Notes: a model not told the origin generated them from the letters alone. A DNA stretch of 64,000 nt from Emcibacter sp. (GCA_021647465.1 JAKIUQ010000006.1:62001-126000); one strand, 5' to 3'; shown: positions 54,090 through 64,000, numbered from the stretch's first letter. Translations and numbers: made by a program.

Positions 54090-54135
54090 TTAATCGTCTC
54101 CTGTAATATTTTTTTCCTAAAGATGATAAGGAAAA

Positions 54136-54447
54136 TTACATTTTGCCAGCACCCTTGGGGATGTCATAAAAAGTTGGATGGCGATATATTTTATCGTCTG
54201 CAGGCTCAAACAGGCTTTCTTTGTCTTCTGGTTTGGACGCCGTAATGGCGTTGGACGGCACAACCCAGATGCTGATGCCTTCGCTGCGGCGGGTATAGAC
54301 GTCACGGGCTGATTCCAGCGCTATTTCTGCATCGCTGGCATGAACGCTGCCGCAATGTTTATGGTCTAATCCCGCTTTGCTGCGGATAAATACTTCCCAA
54401 AGGGGCCATTCTTTTTCGGTTATTTGTTCGGTTGTATGTTTGGGCAT
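54136..54447 (-). CDS. paaB: Phenylacetyl-CoA epoxidase subunit PaaB
   Basis: 103 aa. Seen: EWPLWEVFIRSKAGLDHKHCGSVHASDAEIALESARDVYTRR, the standard PaaB sequence pattern. Small subunit that bridges the PaaAC heterodimers. Confidence 0.95.
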   Translation of the reverse strand: MPKHTTEQITEKEWPLWEVFIRSKAGLDHKHCGSVHASDAEIALESARDVYTRRSEGISIWVVPSNAITASKPEDKESLFEPADDKIYRHPTFYDIPKGAGKM

Positions 54448-54491
54448 CTTGGAGATCCTTTTTTAAATTTTTCAAATATCTGGTCTGCTAT

Positions 54492-55484
54492 TCAGGCGAC
54501 GCGTTTCTTCTGTTGTTTTTCGGCATAGGCGGCGGCGGCTTCGCGTACCCAGGCGCCGTCTTCATGGGCTTTGATATGATTGGCCAAGCGTTGTTTGTTG
54601 CAGGGGCCGTTGCCGTTAATGACATTGCCGAATTCTTCCCAGTCTATGGCGCCGTAATCATAATGGCCGCGTTCTTCGTTCCATTTCAGGTCTGGATCAG
54701 GCAGGGTAATGCCCAGAAATTCAGCCTGCGGCACTGTGGCGTCGATAAATTCCTGCCGCAATTGGTCATTGGATTTTTTCTTGATTTTCCACTTCATGGA
54801 TTGGGCGCTATGGGGCGAGTTGGCGTCATTTGGCCCAAACATCATAAGCGAAGGCCACCAGAAACGATTGACGGATTCCTGCAGCATTTCCTTTTGCTCT
54901 TTTGTTCCCTTGGAAAGAGTAAGAAGAAGTTCATAGCCTTGACGTTGGTGAAAGCTCTCTTCTTTGCAGATCCTGATCATGGCCCGTGAATAAGGCCCGT
55001 AAGAACCGCGGGACAAGGCCACCTGATTGGTGATGGCCGCGCCGTCAACCAACCAGCCAATCGTGCCCATATCAGCCCATGTGAGGGCCGGATAATTAAA
55101 GATGGATGAATATTTCGCTTTTCCGCTTTGAAGCTGTTCAATCATTTCGGCGCGGGAGGTGCCCAATGTTTCCGCTGCAGAATAAATATAAAGGCCATGT
55201 CCGCCTTCATCTTGAATCTTTGCAAGTAAAATAACTTTGCGGCGCAGGCTTGGGGCGCGGGTGAGCCAATTGCCTTCCGGCTGCATGCCGATCACTTCCG
55301 AATGGGCATGCTGTGACATCTGACGAACCAGCGTTTTCCGGTAGGCCGCAGGCATCCATTCCTGAGGTTCAATTTTAATATCATCGTCGATTTTCTGTTG
55401 GAAAATCTCTTCCAGCCTTGCTTGCTCCGCCGATGTCGGCTCAGCAATTTTAATGGGCTTCTGTATCGATGTGTCTCCGTACAT
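54492..55484 (-). CDS. paaA: Phenylacetyl-CoA 1,2-epoxidase catalytic subunit
   Basis: 330 aa di-iron monooxygenase. Seen: QMSQHAHSEVIGMQPEGNWLTRAPSLRRK, ILLAKIQDEGGHGLYIYSAAE with Glu/His ligands, and RICKEESFHQRQGYELL with the second EExxH site. Adds one oxygen to the ring of phenylacetyl-CoA. Ribosome site AGAGAGG precedes ATG. The promoter presumably lies in the 200-bp gap to paaX. Confidence 0.96.
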   Translation of the reverse strand: MYGDTSIQKPIKIAEPTSAEQARLEEIFQQKIDDDIKIEPQEWMPAAYRKTLVRQMSQHAHSEVIGMQPEGNWLTRAPSLRRKVILLAKIQDEGGHGLYIYSAAETLGTSRAEMIEQLQSGKAKYSSIFNYPALTWADMGTIGWLVDGAAITNQVALSRGSYGPYSRAMIRICKEESFHQRQGYELLLTLSKGTKEQKEMLQESVNRFWWPSLMMFGPNDANSPHSAQSMKWKIKKKSNDQLRQEFIDATVPQAEFLGITLPDPDLKWNEERGHYDYGAIDWEEFGNVINGNGPCNKQRLANHIKAHEDGAWVREAAAAYAEKQQKKRVA

Positions 55485-55683
55485 TGGGGGCCTCTCTTAA
55501 TGTTAAAAGGGAAAGTATTTCCCATATTGGTAACAAGATAAAACGGGTTGATATTTGTTTAACGTCTGTAATAAGTCGTAATATGTAACATAAAATTTTT
55601 AAAATCAAGAAAAAATGTATCACTTGGGCATATTATTTTTTTAAGGGCATTTGAACTATAAAAAAATTAAAGAATAATCACGT

Positions 55684-56625
55684 TTATTTTGCTTTTAAAC
55701 CGCCGAAACGCAGGTGAAAATCCGCTGAGGCACCGGGCAGTTTTCCGTTCTCTGTTTCCATGGTTTGGCTGAGGCAATATTCTGATCTTTGCAGCAGGAG
55801 CTGATATATATCGCGGCATAATTCATAAGCTGCCGTGCCTTCCCAATGGTCTGGCATCAGCATGTCTGGCAGCCTTGGATCGCGGAGTAATATTTTTCGA
55901 TATTCATGAACCATTAAAATTCGAATGAGCAGACATTCGTTGGCCGGCGGCGCATTCTGGCTCATGTTAAGTGAAGAAAGATATTGAAGAACAGGGCGGT
56001 ATTTTTCCAGAAAAATCTGATATTTTTCACTCAATTCTGCCATATTCCAGCAGGTCTTGACCATCACATCCAAGGCTGTGGCTGCGCTTAAATCATGTGA
56101 GGCCTGATCAAGTATGATAACATCTTCTCTGATGCCAAGGGCCGTCAATGTTTGTTCCAGGGGCTGCATATCCGGCATGGGATGCGCCAGAATTCCTTTG
56201 TTGATTTTGCCAAAACCAAGCCAGCCTAATTCTTTAATCACAAGGTCTTTATTAATATTTTTATCGTCAGGAAGTATGACAATCGTCCAGCGTTTATGCC
56301 AATCGCTGCGTGGCCCGGCATAAATTTGTGGTGTGGCATTTTGAAACCGCTGACGCCCGGAATTGGTAAGGCTATAGTAGCTTTTTCGGCCTATCTGCCT
56401 GGGGCTGATCCAGTTATCCTTATTTAATCTGGAGACAGCGGTGCGGATATGGCGGCTATTTATGCCTAAGGGTTCCAGCAGATTTATTAGACTGCCCAGC
56501 CATACGCTGCCGCCCCTCAGGGCGATCAGATCGCCGTAAACCGTAATAATCAATGACCCCACCCTGAGGGGTTGTTGATTCTGAAAGTCTTCTATGAGTT
56601 TTTCGAGATGCTGCGCTATTGTCAT
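55684..56625 (-). CDS. paaX: Phenylacetate operon repressor PaaX
   Basis: 313 aa. N-terminal wHTH (SLIITVYGDLIALRGGSVWLGSLINLLEPLGINSRHIRTAVSRL) and KSYYSLTNSGRQRFQNAT wing, then the PaaX domains (WTIVILPDDKNI). Released by phenylacetyl-CoA in known systems. Upstream of paaA on the same strand. Confidence 0.93.
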   Translation of the reverse strand: MTIAQHLEKLIEDFQNQQPLRVGSLIITVYGDLIALRGGSVWLGSLINLLEPLGINSRHIRTAVSRLNKDNWISPRQIGRKSYYSLTNSGRQRFQNATPQIYAGPRSDWHKRWTIVILPDDKNINKDLVIKELGWLGFGKINKGILAHPMPDMQPLEQTLTALGIREDVIILDQASHDLSAATALDVMVKTCWNMAELSEKYQIFLEKYRPVLQYLSSLNMSQNAPPANECLLIRILMVHEYRKILLRDPRLPDMLMPDHWEGTAAYELCRDIYQLLLQRSEYCLSQTMETENGKLPGASADFHLRFGGLKAK

Positions 56626-56700
56626 ATAATATCTGTTGTTTTTTTATAGTTAAATATATCCACCATTTTTGTATCATTTTGGGGGCTGATAAACAATTAT

Positions 56701-59700
56701 TTATACTTTAGAGTTTTTGGAAGAAAAAGTTTTTTCAATTTTCAATCTCAGATTCTTTACTGCTTTTGGGGAGGAAGAATTGCGGGCAATGACAAGATAG
56801 GCCACAGGCACGATAAATAAAGTGAAGAAAGTCGCCATCGCCACGCCGGATATCACCACAATTCCCAAAACAAACCGTGTTTCAGAACCGGCCCCGCTGC
56901 TGAGCAGCAAAGCAACAGATCCCATCACAGTAGTGAAGGAGGTCATTATAATCGGCCGAAGTCTTTTGCGGGAAGCTTCCAGCAAAGCTTCGGTGAATTC
57001 AACACCCTGATCACGAAGCTGGTTGGCAAATTCAACAATTAAGATGCCATTTTTGGTTGCAAGCCCGACCAGCATAATCAGGCCGATCTGGCTGTAGATA
57101 TTAATGGTCTGCCCGGTGAGATATAATCCAAGCAAAGCGCCGACCATGGCAAATGGTACCGTCAACAGAATGACAAAAGGATGGCGAAAACTTTCAAATT
57201 GTGCGGCTAATACCAGAAAAACGGTGACCAATGCCATGACAAATACCAAATAAATAGAATTGCCGGCTTCTTTGAAATCTCTGGATTCGCCTTTAAAATC
57301 GAAATTTGCGTGGCTTGGCAATATTTTCCGGCCCGTCTCCTGCAAAAATGTTAAAGCCTGCCCCAGACTATAGCCGTCTTTAAGGTTTGCGGTAAGCGTG
57401 ATTGACCGCATGCGGTTGAATCTTTTTAAATCAGGGGGGCTTGCGGTTTCTTTCAGGCTCACCAGATTAGACAAGGGGATCAATAGGCCTGTCCGGTCGG
57501 ACCGGACATAAATATTGGTTAAGTCATTTGGCGTTTGATTTTCTGCCTTGGTTCCCTCAAGTATGACCGGATATTCTTCTCCCCGTTGGATATAGGTTGT
57601 GACGTGGCGGCTGCCGAGCATGGTTTCAAGTGTCCGGCCGATGGTGGTCACGGATACGCCAAGGTCTGCGGCCCTTGTTGTATCAATATCCACGAGCAAT
57701 TGAGGCTTGGTCGCCTCATAATCACTGTCAAGCCCGACGAGGCCCGGATATTGCCGGCCTTGCGCCATCATGACATCACGCCAACGGGATAACTCAGCAT
57801 AATCCGTCCCTTGAAGAACAAATTGAACCGGGCTGCCGGTGCCGCCGGAAATGCCGCGCGGCATCATGACAAAGGCTCTCACATTAGGGTGTTTGGCGAG
57901 TTTGCGCGATAATTCAATGCGAATTTCCTGTGCGGACTGATCTCTCTTGCCCCAATCTTCCAGCTTGATAATACCGATGCCTGAATTAACGGAGGCGGCA
58001 ACGCCGAAGCTGGGAATACGGGCGAGTACATTCTTGGCTTTGCCCTCAGAGATAAGGGACATCATGTCATCTTCCACATCATGCATGTGGCGTTTCATAT
58101 TGTTGTAACTGGTGCCTTCCGGGCCCTTGACCATGACAAAGAATCTGCCCTGATCTTCCAGCGGCATGAATTCCGATGGCAGTGTTATGAAGAGAATATA
58201 GGAAATGCCCAATACCGGTATTAAGGTTGCGAGGACAAGGACAGGTCTTTTGAAAAGACGTTTCAAGAAGGTTATATAGGCCGTTTCGATAATTTTAAGG
58301 CGTTTCATGCCTTGATTATGGAATTTATTGCTGTCGCTTTCTTTGCGCAATATGCGGGAACATAACATCGGGGTCAGCGTCAGGGCAACTATAGAGGAAA
58401 ATATCACGGCGGCGGCCATGGCCATGGCAAATTCTGTGAATAATCGCCCTGTTTGACCCTCAATGAAGATGATCGGCACAAAAACTGCCGTAAGAACAAG
58501 GGTTGTGGCAATCACGGCAAAGCCAACCTCCCTTGCGCCGTAATAAGCCGCGAGCAAAGGCGGCTCCCCCCGGTCAATGCGCCGATAGATATTTTCAAGA
58601 ACCAATATGGCATCATCCACCACAAGCCCTATGGACAGGATGAGGGCCAGCAAGGTTAATAAATTGATGGAAAAGCCGAATAAATTCAGAAGAATGAAGG
58701 AGGCGACGATGGATACAGGCACGGTAATGGCCGGAATAAACATGGCGCGCGCGCTGCCTAAAAACAGATAAATCACCAACACCACGAGCAGCATGGCGAT
58801 AGAGAAAGTCTTATATACCTCGTTGATTGACGCTTCAATGAAAATAGATTGATCCATCATGACCGCAAGGGAAGCCCCGGGCGGCAGGCTTTCATTTATT
58901 TTTGCCATTTCCTTTTTAACGGATCTGGCAACATCCAATGTATTGCCTTTGGATTGTTTGATGATGCCAAGCCCGACCATAAATTCACGGTTGCCGCGCA
59001 TTTCACTGCGGTAATTTTCCGCGCCCAGCTCTACATTCGCAACATCGCCCAGCCGGATGAGATGCCCGTCGGCAGCCTGGCTGATGACCAATTGGGCAAA
59101 ATCCTGCGGCGATTTATATTTGCGTTCAATTTTTACGGTGAATTCCCGTTCGGTGGATTCCACACGGCCCGCCGGCAGTTCTATATTCTCAGACCTTAAG
59201 GCCCGCTCCACATCATTTACGGTAATATTCCGCGCCGCCAGTTTTTGACGATCCAGCCAGACACGCATGGCATAGCTGCGGGTGTTGGTTTGAATGCGGG
59301 CGACACCATCTATGGATGAAAAGCGATCCACGATAAAACGTTTGGCAAAATCGCCCAGCTCCAGGGGGGACATTTGGTCTGATTTCAGCCTGATCCACAT
59401 AATCGCCCGGTCATTGGTATCCGCCTTGGTGATTTCTGGCGGGTCGGCTTCTTCCGGCAGATTGTTCAAGAGGCGCGATACGCGCTGGCGAACATCATTG
59501 GCGGCATCGTCAATGTCACGATTAATCTTAAATTCAATAGTGATGCGGGACCGGCCATCCTGACTGGTTGAGGATATGGTTTTGATGCCCTCTATGCCGC
59601 TTATTCTGTCTTCGATCAGGCGGGTGACTTTGCTTTCTACGATATCTGCCGATGCGCCTCTGTAGGTGGTTGAAACCGACACGATGGGAGGATTGACATC

Positions 59701-59814
59701 AGGATATTGCCGAAGCGGCAGATCCATAAAGCTCATAACGCCAAAGACAACCAGTAAAAGACTGATGACGGTGGCGAATACCGGGCGGTCAACGGATATA
59801 TCGGACAGGATCAT
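56701..59814 (-). CDS. RND efflux transporter permease (AcrB/MexF-like HAE1)
   Basis: 1037 aa, twelve membrane helices with two large periplasmic loops. Seen: VFATVISLLLVVFGVMSF at the N-terminus, GLVVDDAILVLENIYRRI with the proton-relay Asp pair in helix 4, and the second half GLATKNGILIVEFANQL. Exports drugs, solvents or lipids with the adaptor encoded upstream; no outer-membrane channel gene is nearby. ATGA overlap with the adaptor. Confidence 0.94.
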   Translation of the reverse strand: MILSDISVDRPVFATVISLLLVVFGVMSFMDLPLRQYPDVNPPIVSVSTTYRGASADIVESKVTRLIEDRISGIEGIKTISSTSQDGRSRITIEFKINRDIDDAANDVRQRVSRLLNNLPEEADPPEITKADTNDRAIMWIRLKSDQMSPLELGDFAKRFIVDRFSSIDGVARIQTNTRSYAMRVWLDRQKLAARNITVNDVERALRSENIELPAGRVESTEREFTVKIERKYKSPQDFAQLVISQAADGHLIRLGDVANVELGAENYRSEMRGNREFMVGLGIIKQSKGNTLDVARSVKKEMAKINESLPPGASLAVMMDQSIFIEASINEVYKTFSIAMLLVVLVIYLFLGSARAMFIPAITVPVSIVASFILLNLFGFSINLLTLLALILSIGLVVDDAILVLENIYRRIDRGEPPLLAAYYGAREVGFAVIATTLVLTAVFVPIIFIEGQTGRLFTEFAMAMAAAVIFSSIVALTLTPMLCSRILRKESDSNKFHNQGMKRLKIIETAYITFLKRLFKRPVLVLATLIPVLGISYILFITLPSEFMPLEDQGRFFVMVKGPEGTSYNNMKRHMHDVEDDMMSLISEGKAKNVLARIPSFGVAASVNSGIGIIKLEDWGKRDQSAQEIRIELSRKLAKHPNVRAFVMMPRGISGGTGSPVQFVLQGTDYAELSRWRDVMMAQGRQYPGLVGLDSDYEATKPQLLVDIDTTRAADLGVSVTTIGRTLETMLGSRHVTTYIQRGEEYPVILEGTKAENQTPNDLTNIYVRSDRTGLLIPLSNLVSLKETASPPDLKRFNRMRSITLTANLKDGYSLGQALTFLQETGRKILPSHANFDFKGESRDFKEAGNSIYLVFVMALVTVFLVLAAQFESFRHPFVILLTVPFAMVGALLGLYLTGQTINIYSQIGLIMLVGLATKNGILIVEFANQLRDQGVEFTEALLEASRKRLRPIIMTSFTTVMGSVALLLSSGAGSETRFVLGIVVISGVAMATFFTLFIVPVAYLVIARNSSSPKAVKNLRLKIEKTFSSKNSKV

Positions 59815-60896
59815 TGGGAGGCCCCATCACGGGATATCTTTGGTGATATCGCTGAATTTATAATGGTAACCTTGCTGCCATCCTGAAGTTTAATGCCGCC
59901 TTCGATAACGACGCTTTGTCCAATGTTCAAACCGTCCAGAATTTCGACGGAACCAGGCCGGCGACTTCCGATGATAACAGGCTGTTGTTTTACAGAATTA
60001 TCGTCCTGTATGAGGAAGACATATTTTTTTTCTGCAGAGGTGAGGAGGGCCTCTTCAGGAATCATAATGGACTGGCGTTTGTTTTTAATAAGCTTGACCC
60101 GCATGAGCATTCCGGGCCGAAGGCTCCTGTCATCATTGGCGATCATTGCGCGGACGCTAACGGCGCGTGATACGGGATCCACCCGGCTGCCTATATTGGT
60201 GACCGTGCCGATGAACTGCCGATCTGGATAGGCTTCGGTCAGGGCATTGATTGTTTGACCATTCTTCAAGGCCGCAAGGAAAGCTTCCGGCACCGTAAAA
60301 TCCAGTTTTATTGTGGATAGGTCATCAAGCGTCGTAATCACCGTTCCCGGCGTGACCAAGGACCCGAGGCTGATCTGGCGGATGCCGAGCTGCCCATCGA
60401 AGGGGGCAATGATTTGACGATCACGGATGCGGGCCTCTGCCACTTGAATGTCGGCTTTGGCTTTTTCAAATAAGCTTTTCTGGTCATCCAGCCGGGCTGT
60501 GGGCAGGGTACGCGCCTTAACCAGCCCTTTGATGCGCTTAAGGTCTCTTTTTTGTTGTTCAAAATTTACTTTTGCGGAACGCAGGTTGGCGATTTCTTCG
60601 TCACTGACCAATTCAACAAGAATTTGACCTTTCTGGGCGGACATGCCATCCGTGAAATTTATTTTGGAAACCTTATCCGTGGTTGTTGCGGTGATATTTA
60701 AGGATTCGTTGGCTTTTGTCGTTCCCAAGGCTTCGATCGAATCTGTAAAGACATCTGAAATGACTGGCGCGACTTTAACCTGTATGACTCCTGGCCCCCC
60801 CCGGTTATTGCCTGAAGGTGTATTTTGTTGACCAATGTAATATACCGCGCCGCCAATAAGAAAAATCAGGATGGAAATTAGGATTTTTTTCATCAT
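59811..60896 (-). CDS. RND efflux periplasmic adaptor
   Basis: 361 aa. N-terminal anchor (ILISILIFLIGGAVYYIG), hairpin about residues 100-150, lipoyl half (IIAPFDGQLGIRQISLGSLVTPGTVI), and a C-terminal barrel (PGMLMRVKLIKNKRQSIMIPEEALL). First gene of the efflux pair; no adjacent TetR regulator is seen. Confidence 0.93.
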   Translation of the reverse strand: MMKKILISILIFLIGGAVYYIGQQNTPSGNNRGGPGVIQVKVAPVISDVFTDSIEALGTTKANESLNITATTTDKVSKINFTDGMSAQKGQILVELVSDEEIANLRSAKVNFEQQKRDLKRIKGLVKARTLPTARLDDQKSLFEKAKADIQVAEARIRDRQIIAPFDGQLGIRQISLGSLVTPGTVITTLDDLSTIKLDFTVPEAFLAALKNGQTINALTEAYPDRQFIGTVTNIGSRVDPVSRAVSVRAMIANDDRSLRPGMLMRVKLIKNKRQSIMIPEEALLTSAEKKYVFLIQDDNSVKQQPVIIGSRRPGSVEILDGLNIGQSVVIEGGIKLQDGSKVTIINSAISPKISRDGASQ

Positions 60897-60946
60897 TTTT
60901 TACCTGCAAGACTGAAACCAGATCTAATATATTTTTTAAGCTGCAG

Positions 60947-61738
60947 TTAATCAATTGTTATATTTTTTGAATCCATATGATTTCCGGCTATGGCGGGCTG
61001 GGGCGCGCGTTTTCTGGCTTTGATTTTGGGGCCGGTGGCATAGATCTGTTTTTCTGCTTCGATGATTAAGGCCCCGGCAAGATTATGCCACCATCTTTGG
61101 CCGGTTCCCTCAAATGTGGTCATCAAGGATAACAATGAGCGGCTTTTAAAGGGTGGTAAATGTAAGGCTGATGTGGATTGGGTCGGGGTCAACATATTTT
61201 CGCTCAGAAGCTGCCTGAGCTGTAAAGCTGAAAAAGGCGCCCCGTAGCCAAAGGGCGTTCGGTCTGTGCGCGCCCAAAACCCAAGCCGGTTTGGCACAAT
61301 AATAATAACGCGCCCCCCCGGGGCCAAGCTGCGCCATATTTCCCGCAGAAGATGGCGGCTGCTTTCGGTATGTTCCAAGGTGTGGATCACTAATATCCGG
61401 TCAATGGCCGCATCCATCAGCGGCAGATTGCCGTCATGGGCGATGGCGGTCAGGTTGCCTTTGTAACCATGAGGCCCGTCACTTTCTATATCATCGTTAT
61501 GCCGGGGCCAGCGAATGACCCCTTGAAGGGCGGGCATGATGCTGATCACATGTTTGGCCCCATGTTTGGAACGGCTGCGGAATATGTCAAGATATGGCGC
61601 GCTATATCCAAGGCCTACGATATCCATACCGGTTATGTTGGGCCATAAAGCCGTGATCTGGCGCCCGATTAATCGCCGCGTAACCCGTCCAAGGGGCGTA
61701 TCATAAAAAGCTTGCAGTTCACCAATATCCTGATACAT
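60947..61738 (-). CDS. Class I SAM-dependent methyltransferase
   Basis: 263 aa. Motif I is altered (GMDIVGLGYSAPYLDIF), motif II DGNLPLMDAAIDRILVIHTLEHTES, motif III LAPGGRVIIIVPNRLGFWAR. A large cousin of UbiE-type enzymes found singly in Alphaproteobacteria; the substrate is unknown. ATG 61738 (MYQDIGELQAFYDTPLG) fits the family; ATG 61753 is possible. Confidence 0.82.
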   Translation of the reverse strand: MYQDIGELQAFYDTPLGRVTRRLIGRQITALWPNITGMDIVGLGYSAPYLDIFRSRSKHGAKHVISIMPALQGVIRWPRHNDDIESDGPHGYKGNLTAIAHDGNLPLMDAAIDRILVIHTLEHTESSRHLLREIWRSLAPGGRVIIIVPNRLGFWARTDRTPFGYGAPFSALQLRQLLSENMLTPTQSTSALHLPPFKSRSLLSLMTTFEGTGQRWWHNLAGALIIEAEKQIYATGPKIKARKRAPQPAIAGNHMDSKNITID

Positions 61739-61834
61739 AAAATCCGCTCTCATATAAAATATTAGGCATTTTCACAGGCCCAAATATAAGATATATGCTA
61801 GCGGATTTTTAGATGTTTTAAAAGATGATTGATG

Positions 61835-62557
61835 TTAAATCATATATTGTCCGCCGTTAATGGTCATGGTGGAACCCGTGACAAAGCTTGCCCCATCAGA
61901 AACCAGATAAACGACGGCATTGGCAATTTCCTCTGCCTCACCAAGGCGCCCAAGAGGTATGCCCTTAATGATTTTAGCCACAATTTCCTCTGGTACGGCC
62001 TTAACCATCTCTGTCGCGATATATCCCGGCGCGATGGCGTTTGCGGTAATATTGTAACGGGCGCCTTCCTGAGCCAGTGCCTTGACAAAGCCGATCGTGC
62101 CGGCTTTGGCAGCGGAATAGTTAATCTGCCCCATTTGGCCTTTCTGGCCATTGATGGAGCTGATGCAGACAATGCGGCCAAATTTATTTGACTTCATGTC
62201 GTCATAGACAGCCTTGCACATATTAAAGTTGGAACCAAGGTTGGTGTCCATGACCGCATCCCACATCTCCCTTGTCATTCGGCTCAAACTGGTGTCGCGG
62301 GTGATGCCGGCATTATTGATTAGAATGTTAACCGCGCCCAATTCCTCAACCACCTTGTCCACACCCTTGGCGCAGGCATCAAAATCACCCACATCCCATT
62401 TGTAAACCTGAATGGCTGTGGCCTCTTTAAATTCTGCCGCTGCGGCATCATTGCCGGCATAAGAGGCGGCAACCGTATAACCGGCATCTTTTAAGGCGAT
62501 GGAAATGGCGGCGCCGATTCCGCGGGTTCCCCCAGTGACGAGTGCGACTTTAGACAT
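61835..62557 (-). CDS. phaB: Acetoacetyl-CoA reductase
   Basis: 240 aa SDR. Seen: ALVTGGTRGIGAAIS, NNAGITRD, catalytic Ser in CISSINGQKGQMGQINYSAAKAG with YxxxK, and ATEMVKAVP. Makes (R)-3-hydroxybutyryl-CoA with NADPH for polyhydroxybutyrate. Directly downstream of phaA; phaC is not in the window. Confidence 0.94.
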   Translation of the reverse strand: MSKVALVTGGTRGIGAAISIALKDAGYTVAASYAGNDAAAAEFKEATAIQVYKWDVGDFDACAKGVDKVVEELGAVNILINNAGITRDTSLSRMTREMWDAVMDTNLGSNFNMCKAVYDDMKSNKFGRIVCISSINGQKGQMGQINYSAAKAGTIGFVKALAQEGARYNITANAIAPGYIATEMVKAVPEEIVAKIIKGIPLGRLGEAEEIANAVVYLVSDGASFVTGSTMTINGGQYMI

Positions 62558-62598
62558 AGTTTTTATACCCTTATCAGTTGATTATTGGATCTTGGCCA

Positions 62599-63774
62599 TT
62601 ATGGCCGTTCAACACACATGGCAACGCCCATACCGCCGCCAATACATAAAGTGGCAAGCCCTTTATGGGCATCCCGGCGTTTCATTTCGTGAAGCAAGGT
62701 GGTTAATACGCGCGCGCCGCTGGCCCCAACGGGGTGACCGATGGCAATAGCGCCGCCGTTAACATTCAGTTTGTCCGCTGGAATGGCAAGGTCCTGACCA
62801 ACCGCGCAGGCCTGGGCGGCGAAAGCTTCGTTGGCTTCGATCAGATCCAGATCATCCATGGTCCATCCGGCTTTTTCAAGAGCTGCTTTGCTGGCAGGGA
62901 CAGGCCCGATACCCATGATAGAAGGATCAACGCCGGCGGTGGCCCAGGATTTGATGATGGCGAGCGGATTGATGCCGCGTTTTTTGGCTTCTTCCACAGA
63001 CATGAGCATGACGGCGGCGGCACCGTCATTAATGCCGCTGGAATTGGCTGCGGTTACAGTGCCGTCTTTCTTGAAAGCGGGCCGCATGGCAGATAATCCT
63101 TCTGCTGTCACGCCTTTGCGGATATATTCATCCTCTGATACTTCCACATCGCCTCTGCGGTTTTTAATGGTTACGGTTACAATTTCATCTTCAAATTTCC
63201 CGGCGGCCTGTGCCGCTTCGGCTTTATTTTGTGACGTTGCGGCGAATTGATCCTGATCCTCGCGGGAAATCTGCCATTGCTCGGCAATATTCTCTGCGGT
63301 AATGCCCATATGAGTTCCGCCGAACACATCCGTAAGGCCATCCCAAAGCATGGTATCTTTAAATTCAGCGGACCCCATTTTATAGCCGCCGCGAAGATAG
63401 GCTGAATGCTGGGACTGGCTCATGCTTTCCTGCCCGCCGGCGATGACAATATCCGCATCACCGCACAGAATGGCCTGATAGCCAAAGGCCACAGTCCGAA
63501 GGCCTGAGCCGCAGAGTTGATTAATACCAAGCGCTGTTGTTTCAACGGGAAGGCCGGCATTGATCGCCGCCTGACGTGCGGGATTCTGCCCCGCGCCGGC
63601 GGTTAATATCTGACCCAGAATTACCTCATCAATATCTTCGGGAGCGACGCCTGTTTCGGCGAGCAAAGCTTTAATCACAACCTCCCCCAGATAATGGGCA
63701 GGGACGCGGCTCAAGGCACCGTTAAAAGATCCAACAGGGGTACGCAGGGCGGCGATAATAGCAACTTCAGTCAT
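62599..63774 (-). CDS. phaA: Acetyl-CoA C-acetyltransferase
   Basis: 391 aa thiolase. Seen: nucleophile Cys in INQLCGSGLRTVAFG, GGQESMSQSQHSAYLR, His of NVNGGAIAIGHPVGASGAR and the final Cys in CIGGGMGVAMCVERP. Condenses two acetyl-CoA to acetoacetyl-CoA. Forms a phaAB unit. Bases 63775-64000 upstream are AT-rich and hold no recognisable gene; the promoter must lie there. Confidence 0.95.
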   Translation of the reverse strand: MTEVAIIAALRTPVGSFNGALSRVPAHYLGEVVIKALLAETGVAPEDIDEVILGQILTAGAGQNPARQAAINAGLPVETTALGINQLCGSGLRTVAFGYQAILCGDADIVIAGGQESMSQSQHSAYLRGGYKMGSAEFKDTMLWDGLTDVFGGTHMGITAENIAEQWQISREDQDQFAATSQNKAEAAQAAGKFEDEIVTVTIKNRRGDVEVSEDEYIRKGVTAEGLSAMRPAFKKDGTVTAANSSGINDGAAAVMLMSVEEAKKRGINPLAIIKSWATAGVDPSIMGIGPVPASKAALEKAGWTMDDLDLIEANEAFAAQACAVGQDLAIPADKLNVNGGAIAIGHPVGASGARVLTTLLHEMKRRDAHKGLATLCIGGGMGVAMCVERP

Positions 63775-64000
63775 GTTTTTTTCCTTAAATTTTTAGATGA
63801 TCCATTCTTAAATTTGACCTATAGTACCGCACTGCACCATGAAATAGCAAATTAAACTTACCTGTCATTTTAAGACATTATTGTCTATGGGAGGATTATA
63901 TAAAACGCAAGGCATTTTTTTGCAATAGTTACATTTAATACTAAATATTTGTAATATTATTTTAAATTACAGGCTATTTTATCCCATAAAATTACGTTGT

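Overview
This 64 kb window is chromosomal DNA from an alphaproteobacterium, probably an aerobic, marine-type heterotroph. The evidence is the gene order lolD-dnaE, rpoZ-rsh-pyrE-DUF2062-pdxJ-acpS-lepB-rnc-era, and divergent LpoA-like/rsmI-yraN, together with a single bifunctional RelA/SpoT protein, type 5 uracil-DNA glycosylase and PHB synthesis genes. Base composition is moderate and intergenic DNA is AT-rich. I cannot place it below class with confidence; an Emcibacter/Kordiimonas/Sneathiella-like group is only a guess. No rRNA, tRNA, CRISPR or prophage was recognised.

Layout. 1-3.6 kb: end of lolD, then dnaE. 3.6-7.2 kb: small unknown proteins, a His/Asn-rich exported protein, and an NYN nuclease - UDGb - metallo-beta-lactamase-fold operon. 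7.2-15.8 kb: folK and a long housekeeping run from rpoZ to era, which contains a DUF2062 gene that appears to start with CTG, and ends in a small GDCCVxC cysteine protein. 15.8-18.7 kb: arginase plus ornithine aminotransferase, divergent from an Lrp-type regulator. 18.8-19.7 kb: a PEP-CTERM exported protein behind a good sigma-54 promoter. 19.7-24.5 kb: a histidine phosphatase / acyl-CoA dehydrogenase / kinase / SDR operon with a divergent LysR regulator. 24.5-31.8 kb: fatty acid hydroxylase, DevBCA-like ABC exporter, threonine synthase, YeiH transporter and an Fe-S protein.

31.9-33.7 kb is a decayed patch: an outer-membrane barrel gene cut by an IS5-type remnant, followed by an orphan gene tail. 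33.7-37.9 kb: queF and a sulfur amino acid block (ACT protein, cysteine synthase, sulfurtransferase, cystathionine beta-lyase). 37.9-40.0 kb: zur-znuC-znuB zinc uptake. 40.0-41.4 kb: hisI and a formate/nitrite-type channel. 41.46-42.64 kb: a defective IS5-family element with visible ends. 42.7-51.7 kb: grpE, hrcA, rph, rdgB, hemW, LpoA-like lipoprotein, rsmI, yraN, SirB1-like, gshB. 51.7-56.6 kb: paaABCDE plus paaX for phenylacetate. 56.7-60.9 kb: RND efflux pair. 60.9-63.8 kb: methyltransferase, phaB, phaA.

Most of the window is ordinary core genome. The less ordinary signals are short tandem duplications that cross stop codons at five gene ends (most clearly four 29-bp copies between hrcA and grpE), the CTG start, a 152-bp convergent coding overlap of hemW with the LpoA-like gene, the sigma-54 site ahead of the PEP-CTERM gene, and the NYN/UDGb/MBL operon. 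I found no wholly new system that I could defend.
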